Shown in pieces: positions 33,921-43,728 of a DNA stretch of 64,000 bases. This DNA is from Ogataea parapolymorpha DL-1. Lineage: Eukaryota; Ascomycota; Pichiomycetes; Pichiales; Pichiaceae. The stretch is from assembly GCF_000187245.1 (NCBI RefSeq), contig NC_027864.1, positions 744,001 to 808,000 of the forward strand, given 5' to 3'. Numbering within the stretch: position 1 is the first letter of the stretch; each line of letters opens with the position of its first letter. The notes below the pieces were generated by a model, which saw only the letters and a program-made list of their open reading frames with translations, was not told the DNA's origin and made no database searches. A program made the translations under genes and the position numbers.

Positions 33921-36900
33921 CTATACCATTGCTTTTGTATACAGACGCACTCCTGGCGAGGCTAGACTCTGGGAGAACCTGGGTTCCGAGGAGTTCGAGT
34001 GGACCGATGCGTTGCTGCTGGTGTTGGTGATGGTGAGGTGGAGCGAGCTGGCGGACTCGTAGAGCGACACGTTCTGAGGCGTTTCTCTGATCTTATCCAC
34101 ATCCATCAGCTCGCCCAAGCTTAGATGTAAATTGTCGATTTCTGGCGCAAAATTGGCGCCAAACAGCTCCACCAGACTCTTATGGCTCTCCAACAGTGAG
34201 TCCGGCACGAGCAGAGCATGGACTCTGAGCAGCCGGTACAGATTTTGCACCAGCTGCTCAAACTTGGCTTCCACCGCCTGCTCTGCGCCGTCTTTGTCTG
34301 TCTTTCCGAAAAACACCCTGTATTGGCCCGCCCCGCCATTCACAGGCGAGTCAACCGTCCCTGCAAGCACCCGCGACAACTCGCCAAAAATGGCAGACTG
34401 CGACAATTGCGAGTAGTCCTCGGTTTTTTTGACTGCCTGCAGCAGCGTCTGTTCCAAATCTTCCAAGCTTTCGTTTCTGGCACTCAGCGACCTCAACGCG
34501 TTCTCCACGGGCGACAGCTTCGTCACCGTTGTGGTTTTGATTTCCGACCGGTTCATCAGCGTAGGGAACGGAGCATACGTCTCGTACGTCACCTCCTCTG
34601 TCCACAGATCCTGGATACCCGTCGAGCCGGCAAGTCTGCGTGTTGCCTGGAACTGGCGCAGGTCCTTGTTGTCCACGTACTGTTTTGTGCGCAGCGACAG
34701 CTTGTCGCCGCTCATGTCCTTGTACGGAGCCACGCTTTTGACATGGATATGTTTTCCTGCTGGCTCGCTATCCTTGAGCTTTTGCAGCTCCTCCTCGCTA
34801 CTAATGAGATGTGCTCCTGGATACAGTCGCAACAGCCGTTGGATCATCGACGTGATGTGCTCAAACGCAAGTCCCTCGTAGATATACTGCTTGTTGCGCA
34901 GCGCGTCAGGGAACCCGGCTCCAATGAACTCGATGCGGAAGTAGCTCGATTCGACACGGTCGACCGTCTCCAGTGCCTTGTAGATTTTCGCGAGCTCGCC
35001 GTGACAGTAGCTCAGCCCGCGCAGATCGAAGTTGTAGGCCATGTACGCGCGTAGCAGCTCCTGGTACACGTCGACGGCCTGTTCGAGACGCTTACCACGG
35101 ACGAAGTTGGACGCAATCATCTTGTAGAGCTGCTCCTTGCGCTGGAACGCGGTCTGTTTCGGGAACGGCGGCCGCTCGCACGCCGCCACCTCTGTTTCCG
35201 GGTCCCAGGAGTACGTGTCGGCCAAAAGTCCGAGCGACAGAGCAGCCTGCACATAATGGCCGCGTTCGAGGTTCGATTGGTACAGGTCGTTTACAAACGA
35301 CTGGAACACCTCGGGACGGTCCACATTGGCAAGATACTGTGACAGTTTTAGCTTGTAGTACATTCTGTCGTCGTCGAACTCGCTGCCCTTGGGGATTTTC
35401 TGCAGCTGGTTCATGTTCTCGAGATACGCCGACAACTTGTCGATAAGCCCCATGACTGGGCCATGCGCCTCGTCCTCGGGGTCCAGCTTGACCGAGTTGG
35501 CAAGATGGCTGATGAAACCCACAATTTCCTCCGGGCCAGGAGAGTAGCTATTTTCGGTGTGGAAAATTTCGTAGATCGAGACGATGCACAGCCGTTGCAA
35601 TTCCTCAAGACTCTGCTTGTTCAGCCACTCATCGACCATCATTGACCACAGAATTTTAACGCCGACATCCACACACGTTGTGTTGCGCTGGAAACACAGC
35701 AGCAGCACGTCGCCTACGATGGTATATTTTTCGTCGGCAATAAATAGCGTCTGGAACCCGCCGCATTTCTCGATTTCAAACCGCTGCGCCGTTTTCTCAG
35801 CACACCGCACGCCCAGACTGTTCCACACAGACTGCACAAGGCCCGCAGCACGCGGCCGGATGTCGCCCTCCAGCTGGTAGCAGCACTTGCGCGGGATATC
35901 GTGCAGATGCTCTAACGACGACGTCTTCGCGGTAGCACACCTCATGATCGCCACGAGGTACTTGTGCCAGACGCGCACGTTGAACCCGTCCACCTCGCCC
36001 GGTGGCGGGAGGATCCGAACCGCCATCGGATAAACAAATTCCGTCAGCGACAGGATGCCCTCTGTGATGAGTGCGCGCAGCGACAGCCATTTATCGGCCG
36101 GATAATATTTCGCCGACATAGTGGAAACCACCCACCGAACCGTGTCGAACGGCTTTGTGGGCGAGTCCAGCACGCTGCCGGGCGCGCCCAGCAGCCCGTT
36201 CAGCGCCTCGTACGCGGGCGACGTGGTTTTCTTCACCAGGTACTGGCTCATGGCGTCGCCGTTGGCCCTGCCGATCTTGGCGTGGATCGCGATCAGCACG
36301 GCCAGCTCGATCAGCACCTCGCAGAAGGACTCGTTGTTAACGGCCGAGTCGATCGTGTGCTCTGGGAACGGGTAAGCCACGGGGAACAGCTGCGTGAACG
36401 TTCTGCGCGGCTTGAGATAGCCGTTTTTCTGGCAGTGCACAAGGCATCTGCGGAACGTCTCACCCAGCACAGGCAGCAGCCGCGCGATTGTCACGTACGC
36501 CTGTTTGCTGTCGTCGTGGAACAGGCGATCTTCGCCGAAGCACGCGGTGTCGAACGCCAGGATGATCCCGAGCGCGAGCCGGATGGCGTCGATGTCGATC
36601 TGCTCGCTCAAGACCACCTGGAGCGCCCATTTGAGCGCGCTGGCCATCAGCGTGTCGCGAGTTTCGACGGAGGAGGTGTGAATGAGCCAGGAATTCAGCA
36701 GCCGGCGAATAAATAGCAGCTTGCTCACGATCAGACGGTGCTCGTGGCTTTTTTTCTTGGACGGCACGTCGTCTGCTGCACCGAGGCCCTGCAACCCGAT
36801 CGCGTCGATCCACTTGGCCGCCATCTTGAGCAGGTGCGCATCATCGTAGAACTCGCGTAGCACGTCGAGCCACAACTCCAGCGACTCAGCAATCAGCAGC

Positions 36901-39350
36901 TGGTCGGGCAAAATTGAGTCCTGCTTGATGGCAAGCAGCTTGGCGGCCGAGTTGCTAAAGAAGGTGCCGACGCCGGCAAACGCGGTCGAGTTGGCGTAGC
37001 ACGCGGCCGCAAGTTTGAGCACGAGGTGCGACGTGCGACACAGCGCACGGCCCGTCGAGTTCCAGTCGGTGTCGACCTGCGAAAAATACGAAGCCATCAA
37101 ATGCAGCAGCTGCTCGCCGACAGTCGGTAGGTTTCTGTATTTCTCCAGGAAGTCCGAAAAAACGTAATTATAGTGGTCCTGGCGCGCGATGGTCACGTCG
37201 AGCAGACGCACGACGCTCTCGAAAGCGGCAATCTCCAGCGAAAGTAGCTTCTTGACACGCGACTCGTTGAAAATCTCCAAAAACGTGCGCAGCAGCTCGG
37301 GGAAAAATTTCACCGCCGTCCCCAGCTCCACCTTGCCTGCTTTCGCCAGCACCTGGATCAGCGTTCCATAGTTGCCCTCGAGATTGGCGCTATAGAACTT
37401 CTTCCAGTCCAAAATGGTGGCCACCGCCGGGTCGGCGTTGTACTTTTTCCCCACATACTGCAGGTCAAAATCCACTGCGGCCACCTGGCTGCTACCATTA
37501 CCGTAAATCTCCACCTGGGCGCCCTTCTTGGTCTCGCGGATCTGGTGGCCGGACCGCAGATGGTACCGTCCCTCGCCAAGGGAGTCCCCGTTTAAGTAAA
37601 CGGTAAATATCAGGTACTCGTTCTCAATGATCGAGTTTTCATCGATATTGAAAATCTGGACGGTCTCGCCAACATACTCGTCCGGCGAAACTGTCAGGAA
37701 CTGCCACGCCTTGCGCGGGTCCTCGTTCGTGCCCTTGGCAAAACGTAGCCCCTGAGTGGGTGACTTGACCTCCACGGTGACAAAGCTCTTCTCCTTGTCA
37801 AGACCTGCCACCAGATTGCATTTGTTGACCGTCAAATACGATCTGCTGTAGTCTGGCTCCAGCGGACTGTACAGCATTGGCCGGATCGACGCAATGGCAG
37901 ACGTTCTCGCATCGATAGAGTCCAACAGCTTGTTGTTTTTGAGCTCTTTGATGGAGAGAGTGATCTGCTCTGCTCTTGGGTTGATGGCCACCCCTTTGCT
38001 GGATCCAGCAATGATTCGGTCCACGAGCTCTCCCCAGCCGTTGTTTTCCATGAGCGACGACACGCCCGGGAGCGGACTCATGCCCGGCTTGACACTCAGC
38101 TGCTGGGAGTTTCGTGAAGTGTACGAGCTGAACAGTTTTATGGTGAACTGGTGAGCCTGGCCCGCAGTCAGATGGCCTTGTTTCCCGCTGAAAATTCGCG
38201 TGATGTTGGCGACACCGGCGCCTATCCCCTTGCGGATCGAGGGCAGTTTGCTCTCTGTGAGTTTGATGTTCTCGGTCAAAACGGCCACCAGGTAGACTCT
38301 GGTATTTTCCACCTCGCTGGCTGGAATATTTTTAAACAGAGCTGCAGAAATATTTTCCAGCTCGAAGCTCTCGTGCGGCCGAATCGTGATGTTAAACGCT
38401 TCCGTGATGGTCTTCTTGGTATTGCGCAAGTACATGTACGCGGTTATCCCGTCGTACCCTTTTGGGACGATGTTCGAGGAGCCAGAAACGGATTTAAAAT
38501 CCACGAGAATGTGCGACGGGAGCGCAGGCTGCAATTTGGGGCATTTTTCGGGCACAAAGGAGACGTCTGCGTTGCTGACGGGGAAGTTGGATGCGAGGGC
38601 CGAAAACACCTGGTTCTGTGCGACTTTTGCGAGGTTTATCATGTTTTCTGGGTTTTTGTTGGCCCTGAAGAGCTGGCCCGTTTTTTCGTCTCTGGATGAA
38701 ATAGCCAGGTAGCCACCTACGTCGTTGGAGATTACCGGGGCCAGCAGCTTGGATATCCTGTTTACAAGCGCTGCAACCTGTTTCTGTGCAAGCACCTTCT
38801 CCTCCTTTGTGAGCAGGCCGTGCAGAAACTGCAGCCGAATGTCGTTCAGCTCGGTGTATATGTCTTTTAATTTTTGGAACAGAGAGAACTGGTTCATGGA
38901 GTAAACCGCAAAGATGTAGACGGCAATGGAGCGCAGCGAAAACACGATCTCGTCCAAAAACGAGTCTGTGAGGGCCTGTGACTCCGGTGGCAACGGAGGC
39001 AGCGAGTCTGAGCTAAGCGTATAGGTCTTGTTATACGGGATCTCTTTCACGACTTCCACGCAAGATCTGGGCAGGACGGCCACAGAAACCCGGTTCTCAG
39101 GCATTCTGTCCAGCGTGGCCCCCGCGGTAAGAAAATCTGACGGCATGGGCAGCGAGACAACGTATCCCCGGACCCATTTGCCGCCTTCTTCCTGCTCGAA
39201 AAGGTACACCTGATCTCCAGGGTGGACGTTGACAAAGTTCTGGGCAATGGCCTTGTGCTTGGGGTCTTTTTTGTCCAGCAGCTTGAGCGGCAGAAATGAC
39301 TCGACGACTCTTCCGTAGTGGAAGCACGACAACGGGCTCCATTCAGGCAT
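33921..39350 (-). CDS. DCK1: Dck1, DOCK-family guanine nucleotide exchange factor
   Basis: 1809 aa. An N-terminal SH3-like region (about 35-100, VNVHPGDQVYLFEQEEGGKW) precedes a helical part and a C2-type DHR-1 domain (about 460-690, RSYLTVNKCNLVAGL). A long armadillo-like middle leads to a DHR-2 exchange domain at about 1340-1690 (HYVQAALSLGLLADTYSW, AYMAYNFDLRGLSYCHGELA, SSYFRIEFIGAGFPDALRN). DOCK proteins activate Rac-type GTPases; S. cerevisiae Dck1 (YLR422W, 1932 aa) works with Lmo1 on Rho5 in stress-induced mitophagy and oxidative death. The gene lies at the edge of a block matching YLR422-YLR437 with the expected strand. Confidence 0.92.
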   Translation of the reverse strand: MPEWSPLSCFHYGRVVESFLPLKLLDKKDPKHKAIAQNFVNVHPGDQVYLFEQEEGGKWVRGYVVSLPMPSDFLTAGATLDRMPENRVSVAVLPRSCVEVVKEIPYNKTYTLSSDSLPPLPPESQALTDSFLDEIVFSLRSIAVYIFAVYSMNQFSLFQKLKDIYTELNDIRLQFLHGLLTKEEKVLAQKQVAALVNRISKLLAPVISNDVGGYLAISSRDEKTGQLFRANKNPENMINLAKVAQNQVFSALASNFPVSNADVSFVPEKCPKLQPALPSHILVDFKSVSGSSNIVPKGYDGITAYMYLRNTKKTITEAFNITIRPHESFELENISAALFKNIPASEVENTRVYLVAVLTENIKLTESKLPSIRKGIGAGVANITRIFSGKQGHLTAGQAHQFTIKLFSSYTSRNSQQLSVKPGMSPLPGVSSLMENNGWGELVDRIIAGSSKGVAINPRAEQITLSIKELKNNKLLDSIDARTSAIASIRPMLYSPLEPDYSRSYLTVNKCNLVAGLDKEKSFVTVEVKSPTQGLRFAKGTNEDPRKAWQFLTVSPDEYVGETVQIFNIDENSIIENEYLIFTVYLNGDSLGEGRYHLRSGHQIRETKKGAQVEIYGNGSSQVAAVDFDLQYVGKKYNADPAVATILDWKKFYSANLEGNYGTLIQVLAKAGKVELGTAVKFFPELLRTFLEIFNESRVKKLLSLEIAAFESVVRLLDVTIARQDHYNYVFSDFLEKYRNLPTVGEQLLHLMASYFSQVDTDWNSTGRALCRTSHLVLKLAAACYANSTAFAGVGTFFSNSAAKLLAIKQDSILPDQLLIAESLELWLDVLREFYDDAHLLKMAAKWIDAIGLQGLGAADDVPSKKKSHEHRLIVSKLLFIRRLLNSWLIHTSSVETRDTLMASALKWALQVVLSEQIDIDAIRLALGIILAFDTACFGEDRLFHDDSKQAYVTIARLLPVLGETFRRCLVHCQKNGYLKPRRTFTQLFPVAYPFPEHTIDSAVNNESFCEVLIELAVLIAIHAKIGRANGDAMSQYLVKKTTSPAYEALNGLLGAPGSVLDSPTKPFDTVRWVVSTMSAKYYPADKWLSLRALITEGILSLTEFVYPMAVRILPPPGEVDGFNVRVWHKYLVAIMRCATAKTSSLEHLHDIPRKCCYQLEGDIRPRAAGLVQSVWNSLGVRCAEKTAQRFEIEKCGGFQTLFIADEKYTIVGDVLLLCFQRNTTCVDVGVKILWSMMVDEWLNKQSLEELQRLCIVSIYEIFHTENSYSPGPEEIVGFISHLANSVKLDPEDEAHGPVMGLIDKLSAYLENMNQLQKIPKGSEFDDDRMYYKLKLSQYLANVDRPEVFQSFVNDLYQSNLERGHYVQAALSLGLLADTYSWDPETEVAACERPPFPKQTAFQRKEQLYKMIASNFVRGKRLEQAVDVYQELLRAYMAYNFDLRGLSYCHGELAKIYKALETVDRVESSYFRIEFIGAGFPDALRNKQYIYEGLAFEHITSMIQRLLRLYPGAHLISSEEELQKLKDSEPAGKHIHVKSVAPYKDMSGDKLSLRTKQYVDNKDLRQFQATRRLAGSTGIQDLWTEEVTYETYAPFPTLMNRSEIKTTTVTKLSPVENALRSLSARNESLEDLEQTLLQAVKKTEDYSQLSQSAIFGELSRVLAGTVDSPVNGGAGQYRVFFGKTDKDGAEQAVEAKFEQLVQNLYRLLRVHALLVPDSLLESHKSLVELFGANFAPEIDNLHLSLGELMDVDKIRETPQNVSLYESASSLHLTITNTSSNASVHSNSSEPRFSQSLASPGVRLYTKAMV

Positions 39351-39457
39351 GGCGAAGAGAGGACGGATATTGGTGAAGAAAAGTTTCTAGGTCGTGCATT
39401 GGTGTCAGAGCCTGAGATCAATAAGTATTTTTCTCCATTTGGAAACTACATCTGATT

Positions 39458-39820
39458 ATGGAGTCTTGCAAAAGAGTGAGTTTCAATAGAGATATCCAGC
39501 CGGTTGACCCGCTTACGCGCCAGCTGCAGACTCTGGGCATGCGCATTCGCAAGAGCGTCAGTGACGGGTACATGCAAGGCGACGCCACCGCCACTACGTC
39601 AGCTAACAAGGGAGATGAGTTTACCGCACCCCAGATCCGTAGAGTGCCACTGCCAGACCATCTGGCCGGCGGACCTCCTGCACTGGATTACCGCGGATCG
39701 ACCGTCTCGTCACTTGCCGACTGGGAGAGCGAGCTGGAAAGGGGCACCAAGCGGACGTTTGACGAGACGCAGGACTACGAGAAAAAGTACGGCCCGCTAG
39801 TGTTCAACGAGGAGTTCTGA
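39458..39820 (+). CDS. DIF1: Dif1/Sml1-like ribonucleotide reductase regulator
   Basis: 120 aa, intrinsically disordered in appearance. Residues 20-40 (TRQLQTLGMRIRKSVSDGYM) match the Hug motif of S. cerevisiae Dif1, which drives nuclear import of the small RNR subunits. Residues about 58-95 (FTAPQIRRVPLPDH, then SSLADWESELERG) resemble Sml1, where the equivalent region binds and inhibits the large RNR subunit. One protein here therefore carries both signatures. Neighbours agree: DIF1 (YLR437C) adjoins ECM30 (YLR436C) in S. cerevisiae, and its duplicate SML1 adjoins calcineurin CMP2. Probably regulated by phosphorylation and degradation in S phase or after DNA damage, by analogy. Confidence 0.85.
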   Translation: MESCKRVSFNRDIQPVDPLTRQLQTLGMRIRKSVSDGYMQGDATATTSANKGDEFTAPQIRRVPLPDHLAGGPPALDYRGSTVSSLADWESELERGTKRTFDETQDYEKKYGPLVFNEEF

Positions 39821-39955
39821 TCGACCGAGCGCAATAACCAAATCCACACCATTCTAGTGCCTGATTTTCGTATCTACCAATATCTAACGATTTAATGCAT
39901 TTTCTGTATTTTCTACAATTTTCCTACCAGAATTATTTGCACGCCAATTGCGGCC

Positions 39956-42900
39956 ATGGACCCTAAAGATGCAAAACCGGCCCTGGCAGAGCGTCTGTTC
40001 CGTCTCGCAGATCCTCTCAGCCACATAGCCGTTTCGGATGCTATCTGGGCCTCCTTCTGGACGCTGCCGCGCAGCGTCAACGACGTCTTTACGGCCTTCT
40101 CGCCCGCCAACATTGTGCTTCTAAGAGACACCAACCCCCGCAATTTCTTCTTGCTGATCCGGCTCACTGCCACACGGCTTGTCAGCCTTGCGCGACAGAC
40201 CGAATCCGGCACTTTCAACAAATTAGAGGTGCTCAACTGCGCACGGCTCCTCACCAGACTGCTGCCGTATCTGTACGAAAAGGGAGAGCTCGCATCTGCA
40301 GAAAAAACGCTTTTCTGGTCCCTCAACAACACTGTGGACCCGCACACTCAGGCCTCGGGCAGCTCCAACGGGTCCACAACAGCCACCGTCGGCTTCGACT
40401 CGCTATGTTCGACCGATCTGTCCAGCGCAGAGACCACCAACGGAATGGTGGACGTGCTGGTCAGCCATGACAAAATGATCGATAATATCTCCATGAAGCC
40501 CACCGTGGACGAATCGCAGAGCGGCTCGCTTCCCCTGGGCGCCCTGCTGGTGCTGCAGGCAGTCAATCTGCTATTTACCACCGGCTTCACCGTCCCGGCA
40601 GTGGACAAACAAAGCAGGCCGAACTCTGTGGAATTCTCGATCTGGGAGCCCGGAATTGGCCTTGCAGGCAAACTGAAGCACCCGGACATTGCCCTGGACT
40701 CCAACAGACTCGAGATCCTGCGTCTGTTGCTGGTCCTCTGCTCGCAATGTCTCTACAGACAAGTCTCGAACGTGGTACCGCTCGGAAGCCGGTATCTGAC
40801 GGTGCTGGTGACGGCGGTGCCCAGACTGCGGATGCTGACGTTGATCTCGTCGCTGCTGAACCTAGTTTGTCGGTCCACGAAGGATCCGAACGAGTACAAT
40901 ACGGGGCTGGATCTGGAGATCGCGGCGCAGAAAGAGGTGCGTATTTTGATGGTCACGAGCGCGATGCAGCTGTTCACACAGATGATTGTGTACCCGCTGC
41001 CCAAGATGGACCAGGATTTTTTGCACAAACAGGGCATTCTGATAGACACGCCTACGAACCTGGTGCGGTACTACTGCGGCCGGCTGCATAAGGAGCAGGA
41101 GCTAGAGTTCCTGGAAGATGGGCTGGTGAGGCCGCTTTTCCGGCTGATGGACGCCAATTCTGGTGTTGCAGCCAACGCGTCTGGCCTCTCGTACCTCATA
41201 AAGGGAAAGTTCCTGGCCGCGGCTTCCAATCTTGAAGACTGGATGACCGAGGTCGTGATGCTAGTCTGGGAATTTTATCAGTGCAACAAAAAATTCCGCA
41301 TACGGCTGGCAACGCAGTACGGCGTCAAGCTGCTGGTTGCGTTGCTGTACCAGATCTTCGTCTACAAGTCGTCCGAAAAACACAGAAACTACGTGCGAAC
41401 GTGCTCCTATCTGGTGCTCTTCCTCTCCTACGATACCATCATCACCACGCAGCTGGTCACGCCGTTCGATAAACAATACTACGCTACGCTCCCGCAACAT
41501 TTCCGTCTGTCTGGCTCGCCCACCACTTATAGAGACTTTCTGGTGACCCAAACCTGTGCGGTCCTCCAGACGGACTGTCCGCTGATCCTCGTCCCCACCA
41601 TGATAGAATGGATATACAACATGGTCCCGCAGATGCCCGCCGCGTCGAGTTCTGTCCCCACGATTAATAGGCGTCCCTCGTCGCGGGACCTGGCCACAAC
41701 ACAGCCGCCCACGCTCCAGATGTCGTACTCGACCTGCTCCGCCGTGACACAATTGATCGCCAAATTCTCGTCTGTCGAGTTTCTTCGCCAGCAGGACGTG
41801 AATCTTGACCTGCTCGCGCTACTGATGCGCAGTTTGTGCCACGTGATTGCCAGAAACCCGAGCGACTGTGCCATTTGGTTCTACGTGCTGTTGAAAAATA
41901 AATCGATTTTTGAAAACGTGATTGTTTCAATCCGCAAGGTTTCGGCAACTAACGACGTCCAGGACGAAAGGGTGCCGGCCAGCGGGTCGAATTCGCCATC
42001 GCCGACACTGAACGCAGAAACGAGCGAGGATGACCCGTTGTATAGGGGACCAACAGACGACAGCCTGATCCGGCCCAAACTGCCTGTGGGCATGTCGTTC
42101 AGGGCCAAGGCTAAACTGCCACTGAATGCACCGTTAGAGCTCACGTGGACAGGACTCAAGTCGACGACTGTCCTGCTCGACGTTATCCGGCACCTCGAAG
42201 CCAACGTGACGACCACTAGCGCAGACGCCGCGTCCATCATCAACCAGATCCACGGGGCTAAAATGCCAGAGTTCATTGCCACGCTAAAACTTCCAAACGA
42301 GTACAATCCGGCCAAGACGAAGTTCGAGCCGCTCAGGTTCACATGGTCCAATCTGTCGCTCGGATGGTACACCTCTGTTTTGTGGTGTCTGATCTACAAC
42401 CAGTTGGAGGTTTGCAAGTCAAAATCAGTTCTAGAGGATTCGATCTCGGCGTTCAAGAAGGTAGGTGCCGACTGGGGATTCGGTACATGGAGCACCTTCA
42501 ACAGCAAGTCATCTACGATGGAGGTCCACTCTCTTTCGCCGATTGGAATCTGGGACGGCACAGACGTCAAATTATTCACTATTAAAGGAGGTACACGGGA
42601 TATCGCACTCACAGGGCCAAAGACTTCGGTGGACATGGCGACGGACTCGTTTATAAAGCGGTTCGGGTCGATAGCGCTCAATCGCCGCAAGTCCAGCGCT
42701 GCGTCGCTGCAGACGCTGAGCTCACAGACTCAGCAGGCACATCGGTCTGGCACAGAGAGTCCGGGGCGGCCGCTGCTCTCCCGCGGCCTTGGTTCCACGG
42801 ACAACACGCAGTCCACGCCGCCATTGGTGAACTACAGTCCTGTTCCGCCTCCTGTAGCGGACGATTTCGAAGGGTTCAATTTGAACAGTTTCAGCAAGCA

Positions 42901-42991
42901 GCCGAACGCGCCTCCGGTGCCGTTGAAAGTGACTCCGAGAAATAGTCTGTCGATTATCAGAACACGGTCAAACGTCGCTCCAGATGATTAG
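39956..42991 (+). CDS. ECM30: HID1-domain protein (Ecm30 homologue)
   Basis: 1011 aa. The N-terminus (SDAIWASFWTLPRSVNDVF and DTNPRNFFLLIRLTATRL) and blocks through the middle are typical of the HID1/dymeclin-related family. In animals HID1 acts at the trans-Golgi in dense-core vesicle formation. S. pombe has hid1/ftp105, and S. cerevisiae Ecm30 (1274 aa) is the local relative. The protein looks all-helical with Ser-rich loops (about 560-580 and 660-700) and a disordered, proline-rich C-terminus from about 905. The stop overlaps that of TSR2 (TTAG at 42988-42991). DIF1-ECM30-TSR2 order and strands match YLR437C-YLR436C-YLR435W. Confidence 0.9.
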   Translation: MDPKDAKPALAERLFRLADPLSHIAVSDAIWASFWTLPRSVNDVFTAFSPANIVLLRDTNPRNFFLLIRLTATRLVSLARQTESGTFNKLEVLNCARLLTRLLPYLYEKGELASAEKTLFWSLNNTVDPHTQASGSSNGSTTATVGFDSLCSTDLSSAETTNGMVDVLVSHDKMIDNISMKPTVDESQSGSLPLGALLVLQAVNLLFTTGFTVPAVDKQSRPNSVEFSIWEPGIGLAGKLKHPDIALDSNRLEILRLLLVLCSQCLYRQVSNVVPLGSRYLTVLVTAVPRLRMLTLISSLLNLVCRSTKDPNEYNTGLDLEIAAQKEVRILMVTSAMQLFTQMIVYPLPKMDQDFLHKQGILIDTPTNLVRYYCGRLHKEQELEFLEDGLVRPLFRLMDANSGVAANASGLSYLIKGKFLAAASNLEDWMTEVVMLVWEFYQCNKKFRIRLATQYGVKLLVALLYQIFVYKSSEKHRNYVRTCSYLVLFLSYDTIITTQLVTPFDKQYYATLPQHFRLSGSPTTYRDFLVTQTCAVLQTDCPLILVPTMIEWIYNMVPQMPAASSSVPTINRRPSSRDLATTQPPTLQMSYSTCSAVTQLIAKFSSVEFLRQQDVNLDLLALLMRSLCHVIARNPSDCAIWFYVLLKNKSIFENVIVSIRKVSATNDVQDERVPASGSNSPSPTLNAETSEDDPLYRGPTDDSLIRPKLPVGMSFRAKAKLPLNAPLELTWTGLKSTTVLLDVIRHLEANVTTTSADAASIINQIHGAKMPEFIATLKLPNEYNPAKTKFEPLRFTWSNLSLGWYTSVLWCLIYNQLEVCKSKSVLEDSISAFKKVGADWGFGTWSTFNSKSSTMEVHSLSPIGIWDGTDVKLFTIKGGTRDIALTGPKTSVDMATDSFIKRFGSIALNRRKSSAASLQTLSSQTQQAHRSGTESPGRPLLSRGLGSTDNTQSTPPLVNYSPVPPPVADDFEGFNLNSFSKQPNAPPVPLKVTPRNSLSIIRTRSNVAPDD

Positions 42992-43602
42992 CGTCTGCCC
43001 TTTCTCGTGACGACCGTGAAGCCGTCCTCGTCAATGATCTCCTCGCGCGGCTGGCTAGCGCGTTCCTGCAGCTGTGGCACGTCGGCGTCCATCATGTCTT
43101 CGTCCTCGTCCTGGTCCTCGTCGCTGTCGTCGTCGCTATCGTCTTCTTGGACCTCAACTTTCTCGATGCCGTGGGTCTTGCGATACTCCTGCTTCTGTAG
43201 GTATTTCTGGTACATTGTCTGCACACGATCGTACTTGCCAGCGAGACACTCCTGGTAGATCTGGACCACAGCGGTGGCTATGTGGACTGTGCTCTGGTCC
43301 TCGACAAGGACGTCGAACTCGTCCTCCATGGCGTTAAATAGAGTCTCGTGAATCAAAATAATGTCCACCTCTTTGTTCTGTTTGAACAGGTCGATCACCA
43401 CGGCGGTGATCCAGTCTCTTTTCTCTGCAGACTCTGGTCCTCCCCAGCTGTTATCGACGGCGGTGGTGAGGATCTGCCATCCGTGCACGAGCATCGCGAC
43501 GCCGAGCTCAAAATTGGCCTGTGCTTTCTCGTCAGCAAGCTCCAACGTCTTGCGTGGCTCCACAGCACACAAGTATCCGGGGTCTTCGAGTACTAGCTCC
43601 AT
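42988..43602 (-). CDS. TSR2: Tsr2, pre-rRNA processing factor and eS26 chaperone
   Basis: 204 aa. The helical Tsr2 domain (about 25-140) includes FELGVAMLVHGWQILTTAVD, NSWGGP and EDEFDVLVEDQSTVHIA. A strongly acidic tract follows (about 150-172) and a C-terminal DEDGFTVVTRKGRR typical of the family. Tsr2 escorts ribosomal protein eS26 from its importin to the pre-40S subunit. Length matches S. cerevisiae Tsr2 (205 aa). It is convergent with ECM30 with overlapping stops, and divergent from the first calcineurin gene over 126 bp. Confidence 0.95.
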   Translation of the reverse strand: MELVLEDPGYLCAVEPRKTLELADEKAQANFELGVAMLVHGWQILTTAVDNSWGGPESAEKRDWITAVVIDLFKQNKEVDIILIHETLFNAMEDEFDVLVEDQSTVHIATAVVQIYQECLAGKYDRVQTMYQKYLQKQEYRKTHGIEKVEVQEDDSDDDSDEDQDEDEDMMDADVPQLQERASQPREEIIDEDGFTVVTRKGRR

Positions 43603-43728
43603 TATATATAAAATCTTTAGATAAAAAAAATATTTTTTTCACTGGAAAATCATGTGACTCCAAGGCAATGAAAATCTATTTATGGTGGTGTAGGCTTGGC
43701 TACACTTTTCATTTTTTAAAGTTTGAAC

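Noticed and set aside
33853..34062. 69-codon + strand frame starting near the DCK1 3' end
   Set aside because: Largely antisense to the DCK1 C-terminal coding region, with no family signature.
34218..35054. Long + strand frames antisense to DCK1
   Set aside because: Shadow frames of a strongly conserved DHR-2 coding region, with no motif of their own.
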